Below the pieces are notes generated by a model. It was given only the letters and a program-made list of their open reading frames with translations. It searched no databases and was not told the origin of the DNA. A DNA stretch of 64,000 nt from an uncultured Pelagibacteraceae bacterium (GTDB lineage: Bacteria > Pseudomonadota > Alphaproteobacteria > Pelagibacterales > Pelagibacteraceae): assembly GCA_902567765.1 (NCBI GenBank), contig CACFNI010000002.1, positions 62,001 to 126,000 of the forward strand, given 5' to 3'. Positions 60,026 through 64,000 of the stretch are shown here, piece by piece. How positions within the stretch are numbered: position 1 is the first letter of the stretch; each line of letters begins with the position of its first letter. Position numbers and translations under genes: made by a program.

Positions 60026-61029
60026 TTTAATAGAATCTTTAAATCCCTTTCAATAATCTTAGAAACTTTAATTTTTTTACTAATATTTTTTTTGTATCTT
60101 AGATACTTATTTTCACCTGGATACAAAATTTTTTTTACCCCTTTTAGTTTAGGCAATGTTTTAATTCTTCTGATATTTTCTTTAATTTGTTTATTATAAT
60201 TTTTTGTAAACAAATTAGATTTCATTACAAAAAATAAATGCCCAACATTTTGTGGGCCAGTAAAATCATCAAAAGGATCTTTAACCTTTCCACCATGATT
60301 ACTGCCCGTGATAACGCCACTTAAAATATCAACCATCCATGCTAAACCTGATCCTCGAAATCCAGCTATTGGCAATTGAATTCCACTTAAAGCCTTTTTA
60401 GCATTTGTTGTAGGGTAACCATCCTTATCTAGCGCTACCCCTTTTGGTATTTTATTTCCAGTTTTAGCCGCAACTCTAATCTTACCTCTATTAATTAATG
60501 ATACCGATGTATCTAAAATAAATGGGACCTTAGAAGATGTTGGAGTTCCAAAACAAATTGGATTTGTACCAAACAAAATTTTTTTTGCACCATGCGGTGC
60601 TATTGCTGGTGGTGCATTTGTAAAGCATAAAACAGTCAAATTTTTTTTTACAGCTTGTTCAGCATAAAATCCAGACAACCCATAATGACCACTATTTTTT
60701 ACACCTACTAAAGCTATACCAGTTTTTTTTGCACTTTTAATAGCCTGTTTGATAGCAACATCTGCTGCAACGAAGCCGATACTATTGTTTGCATCAATAA
60801 GAAAAATAGATTGAGATATTTTTTTTATTTTTATTCTTGGTTTTGGATTAATAACTTTTCTTTGAATTCTATCACAGTACATTTTAAGTCTTGACAATCC
60901 ATGAGAATGAGCTCCTACAAACTCAGCATTTAATAATGCATTTGAACATATAAGAGCATGTTTTGAGGTTAAACCGTTTCTTTTTAAGATCTTAATTATT
61001 ATTTGTTTTATTTTTTTTCCATTAGCCAT
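60022..61029 (-). CDS. Ldh_2 family (malate/sulfolactate) dehydrogenase
   Basis: A 335-aa NAD(P)-dependent 2-hydroxyacid dehydrogenase of the Ldh_2 family. The conserved active-site region is VGVKNSGHYGLSGFYAEQAVKK, with ILFGTNPICFGTP and FRGSGLAWMVDILSG further on. Members act on malate, lactate, ureidoglycolate, sulfolactate or 2,3-diketogulonate. A sulfolactate role would match the possible sulfonate genes at 50-52 kb, but is not shown. It overlaps the sugar-dehydrogenase-like gene by 22 bases. Confidence 0.88.
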   Translation of the reverse strand: MANGKKIKQIIIKILKRNGLTSKHALICSNALLNAEFVGAHSHGLSRLKMYCDRIQRKVINPKPRIKIKKISQSIFLIDANNSIGFVAADVAIKQAIKSAKKTGIALVGVKNSGHYGLSGFYAEQAVKKNLTVLCFTNAPPAIAPHGAKKILFGTNPICFGTPTSSKVPFILDTSVSLINRGKIRVAAKTGNKIPKGVALDKDGYPTTNAKKALSGIQLPIAGFRGSGLAWMVDILSGVITGSNHGGKVKDPFDDFTGPQNVGHLFFVMKSNLFTKNYNKQIKENIRRIKTLPKLKGVKKILYPGENKYLRYKKNISKKIKVSKIIERDLKILLN

Positions 61030-62069
61030 AGTGCATTCTGACTTAAAAAATATATCTTACCAGTACTTGGATGTATTTGTATATCTCTTATTCTTCCAAT
61101 TATATTTTTAAATATAATTTTTTCCTCAACTTTATTTTGATTTTCAAAATTTAAACTTCTAAGAGATTTATCTTTAAGTGAGGTTATTAAAGCTAAGCCA
61201 TTCCATTCTTTAAACTCTTCACCTTTGTAAATTGTTATTGCGCTAACAGCAATTGAGGGAACCCAGTATTTAATTGCTTTAGTATAGCCAGGTAACCATT
61301 TTGGTCCAATTTTAGTTCCACTATAATTAGTTCCTCCCCATCCAAGAATTTTCCAACCATAGTTTTCGCCTTTTTTAACTTCACCAAACCAATCTCCACC
61401 TCTAGCTCCATGATTACTTATATAAATTTTCTCATCAAAAGGAGATAAAGTTAATCCTTGAGGATTTCTTACACCAATTTGAAATATTTCTGGTAACCAA
61501 TTTTTTTTATCTATAAATTTAGGGTTATCTGTTGGAATGCTTCCATCTGATTTAATTCTTATAATACTACCAGGATGTTTAGATGGATCTTGAGCTATCA
61601 TTCCTTGTCCTCTTTCACCTAATGATGCAAATAGGTATTCATCTTTTAAAGCTAATCTTGATCCAAAATGATAACCAGATTTTATTGGAGGATTTGCAAC
61701 AAATATATTTTCAAAATTTATTTGATTTGAATTAAATTTACCTTTTGCAATTGATGTAGTTGAATTATATTTTCCATGATCCTCAGAATAACTTACCCAA
61801 ACATTATTATTGTTGTATAAAATATCTAATAAACCACCTTGTCCATCTTCTAAAACTTTCAAATTATGATTTATTTCAGAAGAAGTTCCACTAGCAATAT
61901 TAATTAGTTTTATTTTTCCTGACTTTTCAGTAAGTAATAACTCGTCATTAGATATAAAAGTAGACCCCCAAGGGTCATCAAAATCTGCAACCTTTTTTAA
62001 CTCTACCTCGGTCGCCTCCGAAGTTATTGAAAAAATAAATAAAAATAAAATTATCCTTTTCCACGCCAT
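61008..62069 (-). CDS. PQQ-dependent sugar dehydrogenase-like secreted beta-propeller
   Basis: A 353-aa protein of the soluble aldose sugar dehydrogenase (Asd/YliI) family. A signal peptide (IILFLFIFSITSEA) is followed by propeller blades: PWGSTFISNDELLLTEKSGKI, HFGSRLALKDEYLFASLGERG, NPQGLTLSPFDEKIYISNHGARGGDWFGEVKKGENYGW. PQQ and calcium ligands are usually in those Arg/His positions. It oxidises aldoses in the periplasm if PQQ is present; no PQQ genes are in the window. It overlaps the permease gene by 19 bases. Confidence 0.85.
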   Translation of the reverse strand: MAWKRIILFLFIFSITSEATEVELKKVADFDDPWGSTFISNDELLLTEKSGKIKLINIASGTSSEINHNLKVLEDGQGGLLDILYNNNNVWVSYSEDHGKYNSTTSIAKGKFNSNQINFENIFVANPPIKSGYHFGSRLALKDEYLFASLGERGQGMIAQDPSKHPGSIIRIKSDGSIPTDNPKFIDKKNWLPEIFQIGVRNPQGLTLSPFDEKIYISNHGARGGDWFGEVKKGENYGWKILGWGGTNYSGTKIGPKWLPGYTKAIKYWVPSIAVSAITIYKGEEFKEWNGLALITSLKDKSLRSLNFENQNKVEEKIIFKNIIGRIRDIQIHPSTGKIYFLSQNALWLMEKK

Positions 62070-63976
62070 GGAATAGTTTTATCTATAATTTTTCTTAATG
62101 TAACGTCGAATAATAGTCCCAGCATACCCATTATAAAAATTGTTATCCATATTACTTCATACTGAAAGTATTTTTTAGCAACGTTTTCAACAAAACCTAT
62201 TCCTGTAGTTCCAGCTAAAAATTCAGCTGCGACCAGCGTTCCCCAACACATTCCAACAGCAACTCTTATTCCAGTTAGAATTTCAGGTAATGAATTAGGA
62301 AAAATTACATATCTCAAAATTTGTTTTTTTGAGGCACCAAGCGAATGAGCAGCATGGATCTTTGACAACTGTGTACCTGAGGCACCTGCTCGTGCTGAAA
62401 TTATCATAATAGATAGTGAAACCATAAATAATAAGAAAACTTTTCCTGTATTATCGATACCAAGAACAGATATAATAAGAGGTGCCCACGCCAGAGGTGG
62501 CACAGGTCTATACAGTTCAATTAATGGATCAAAAAAACCTTTTGCGAATCTATTTAAACCCATGAACAATCCTAAAGGAACACCAATTAGTATTCCAAAA
62601 ACTAAACCTAGAAAAACTCTTAAAAAAGAATCCCAAATATGTCCATATGGAACAGGTATCTTAAATAAATTAAAATCCCCAGTTACAAATTTAAGAACTC
62701 TACCTTTAAAATTTTGTTCAACTATTCCATCTTTAGTATGAACTGGATATTCACCAGGTAGAATATCTGCAATCCAATCTGGTAAAATGAATCCAATCAT
62801 TTTACTTACATCAACCATTTCTATCCACAAAAGAGGAATATCTTTATAACCAACACTAGGTTTTGACATCAATATGAATTTATTAAAAGTGTCTGATGGC
62901 TTAGGTAACCATCTTCCAGAGCCTTGTTCTGAACAACTTGGACCACTAGCAACTATTGTTCCAGCTGGGAATAAGAATATATCTATAAATCTAAGTCCTC
63001 CTTGAGCATCTTTTTGTGCGTTATCAAAATTGATAATTGCAGATTGCATCTTATCTAAAGCTTTTGGAGGATAGATACTTGCAAATTCAATTCTTCTTGC
63101 AATCTTAACAATGTTCTTAGCATAAGTAGAAGCCACTTCTTCGTTATCACTTAAATCATTTCTATAAACCTTAATCTGATCTTTAAGTTCCTTTATCTTA
63201 TTTTTAAATTGTGGATTATGATTTCTTAATTTAAAAAATTCATCACTAATTAAATTAAGTTCTTGTGCTGCAGTATGAAACTTTAAACCTCTATTTGTTG
63301 CGGGTACCAATGGTACCTCAAAAGTATTTTCAATAGAACCTGAGCCTGCATCTACTTTAGTGATGCCCCAACCACCTTCTTCATTTACAGCTTTAAGCCT
63401 GTCATTAAGTTCTTGTTTAGTTTCAAATGGATAATCAGTTTTTTTAAAATTTTCAGTTAAAAAATTAATTTTTCCTGTGATTTCACTTATTTTCTGCTTA
63501 GTTTCATTCTCAAGTAAATCTTCATTTGTAAGTAATGGGATAAGTTGATTGGTCTTATTTATAAAATTAACTAGTATCGTTTTTTGTTGATTATTTAATT
63601 CTTCAGAATTTTGAATTTCATCTTGAATGATCTTTAAGTTTTTGTTTTCTTTTTTTATTTGTGAAGTACTCTTGAACTCCCTTTCTTCTATTGGAAATTG
63701 ATATTTTAATCCAAGCAAAGAGTCATTTACTTTTGCAACTTGACAAAGTTCATTTGCAGACTTTGGATAAAATCCTTTAGCAATATCCCAAGAATAATAG
63801 AGCCAGATTAAAAGTAAAAAACTACTTCCAACAATTACCCAGTGTGTACCACCCAACGCTCTCTCAGGATTTCCAAATACTGCATCAACTTTTTCAGTTC
63901 TTATTAATCTTCTTCCATAAAGAATACAGCCAACTACTGCAAAAAAGATTAGAAAAGTGATTATTTGAGTTAACAT
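62051..63976 (-). CDS. ABC transporter permease with large N-terminal extension (taurine/nitrate type)
   Basis: A 641-aa inner-membrane protein. The C-terminal about 200 residues are a standard BPD permease domain with the EAA loop HSLGASKKQILRYVIFP, as in TauC/SsuC/NrtB. The first 430 residues are unusual: two helices (about 5-20 and 46-62), then a roughly 280-residue soluble, coiled-coil-rich stretch, and a segment FIDIFLFPAGTIVASGPSCSEQGSGRW. The start codon directly follows the stop of a preceding gene cut by the window edge. Substrate is probably a sulfonate or related anion, by context. Confidence 0.85.
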   Translation of the reverse strand: MLTQIITFLIFFAVVGCILYGRRLIRTEKVDAVFGNPERALGGTHWVIVGSSFLLLIWLYYSWDIAKGFYPKSANELCQVAKVNDSLLGLKYQFPIEEREFKSTSQIKKENKNLKIIQDEIQNSEELNNQQKTILVNFINKTNQLIPLLTNEDLLENETKQKISEITGKINFLTENFKKTDYPFETKQELNDRLKAVNEEGGWGITKVDAGSGSIENTFEVPLVPATNRGLKFHTAAQELNLISDEFFKLRNHNPQFKNKIKELKDQIKVYRNDLSDNEEVASTYAKNIVKIARRIEFASIYPPKALDKMQSAIINFDNAQKDAQGGLRFIDIFLFPAGTIVASGPSCSEQGSGRWLPKPSDTFNKFILMSKPSVGYKDIPLLWIEMVDVSKMIGFILPDWIADILPGEYPVHTKDGIVEQNFKGRVLKFVTGDFNLFKIPVPYGHIWDSFLRVFLGLVFGILIGVPLGLFMGLNRFAKGFFDPLIELYRPVPPLAWAPLIISVLGIDNTGKVFLLFMVSLSIMIISARAGASGTQLSKIHAAHSLGASKKQILRYVIFPNSLPEILTGIRVAVGMCWGTLVAAEFLAGTTGIGFVENVAKKYFQYEVIWITIFIMGMLGLLFDVTLRKIIDKTIPWRGKG

Positions 63977-64000
63977 TTAGCTTTCCTTACCCATAATTTC
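63977..64000 (-). CDS. C-terminal end of an upstream gene (partial)
   Basis: The last 24 bases, read leftward, give EIMGKES followed by TAA that directly abuts the permease start. Only seven residues are visible. In transporters of this type the preceding gene usually encodes the ATPase or binding protein, but this cannot be shown here. Confidence 0.4.
   Translation of the reverse strand, partial: EIMGKES

Noticed and set aside
1-64000. tRNA, rRNA, CRISPR array, transposase or phage genes
   Set aside because: I looked for tRNA-like GGTTCGA-type cores, spaced repeats and mobile-element proteins in the gaps and ORFs and found none I can support.

Overview
This window is a dense, very AT-rich stretch of bacterial chromosome with short or overlapping gene junctions and Lys/Ile/Asn-rich proteins. 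I see no tRNA, rRNA, insertion sequence, phage gene or CRISPR array. Base composition, compactness and gene content (iscR-suf operon, CoxL-type hydroxylase, organosulfonate and sulfite genes, many DMT transporters, photolyase cluster) suggest a streamlined marine alphaproteobacterium of the SAR11/Pelagibacterales type. That placement is an inference from content, not a phylogeny. No gene-free stretch exceeds 300 bases.

Layout. 1-3.1 kb: end of a membrane dipeptidase gene overlapping three genes of unknown function (553 aa, a DUF3726 protein, and an unlisted 50-aa four-cysteine protein). 3.1-4.3 kb: Yip1-like membrane protein and an alpha/beta hydrolase. 4.4-10.6 kb: complete iron-sulfur operon iscR-sufBCDS-sufU-sufT-sufA. 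10.8-16.2 kb: glutamine synthetase, YbaK-type deacylase, two DMT exporters, a TauE/SafE permease, a MoaB-like protein and DUF1244. 16.2-26.6 kb: a molybdenum block. It holds a CoxG/CoxSLM-like hydroxylase with form II motif AYRGAGR, split XdhC maturation genes, a MocA-like nucleotidyltransferase, moaA/C/D/E, and a SorAB-type sulfite dehydrogenase. 26.6-36.8 kb: mixed metabolism (two Fe(II)/2OG oxygenases, an aldehyde dehydrogenase, CcdA, a frameshifted DMT transporter, an inositol-phosphatase-like enzyme, a large autotransporter-like protein). 36.9-40.9 kb: a light-repair cluster with two unusual photolyase-family proteins plus DUF393, DUF2256, TIGR03643 and an SDR. 41.2-44.8 kb: an SMR protein, a DsbA-like isomerase and a tight run of seven small proteins. 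44.9-48.1 kb: cysE-cysK, an unlisted 39-aa cysteine-rich peptide resembling a metallothionein, a persulfide-dioxygenase-like hydrolase and a 1-Cys peroxiredoxin. 48.1-55.2 kb: racemase, LysE exporter, two cupredoxins, a HisD/HpsN-family dehydrogenase with a Pta-like enzyme, a BASS transporter, a PhyH oxygenase and Bcp. 55.2-60.0 kb: a surface-glycan island. 60.0-64.0 kb: a leftward operon with an ABC permease carrying a large N-terminal extension, a PQQ sugar-dehydrogenase-like protein and an Ldh_2 dehydrogenase.

How the parts fit. The recurring theme is sulfur and redox metals: Fe-S assembly, cysteine synthesis, sulfite oxidation (SorAB), possible sulfite export, persulfide handling, a possible sulfonate dehydrogenase with Pta, and a TauC-like permease. 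Moco made by moaACDE would serve SorA; Moco modified by the MocA-like enzyme would serve the CoxL-type hydroxylase. The least explained items are the cysteine-rich peptide, the photolyase pair, the DUF3726 operon and the small-protein operon at 42-44.8 kb.
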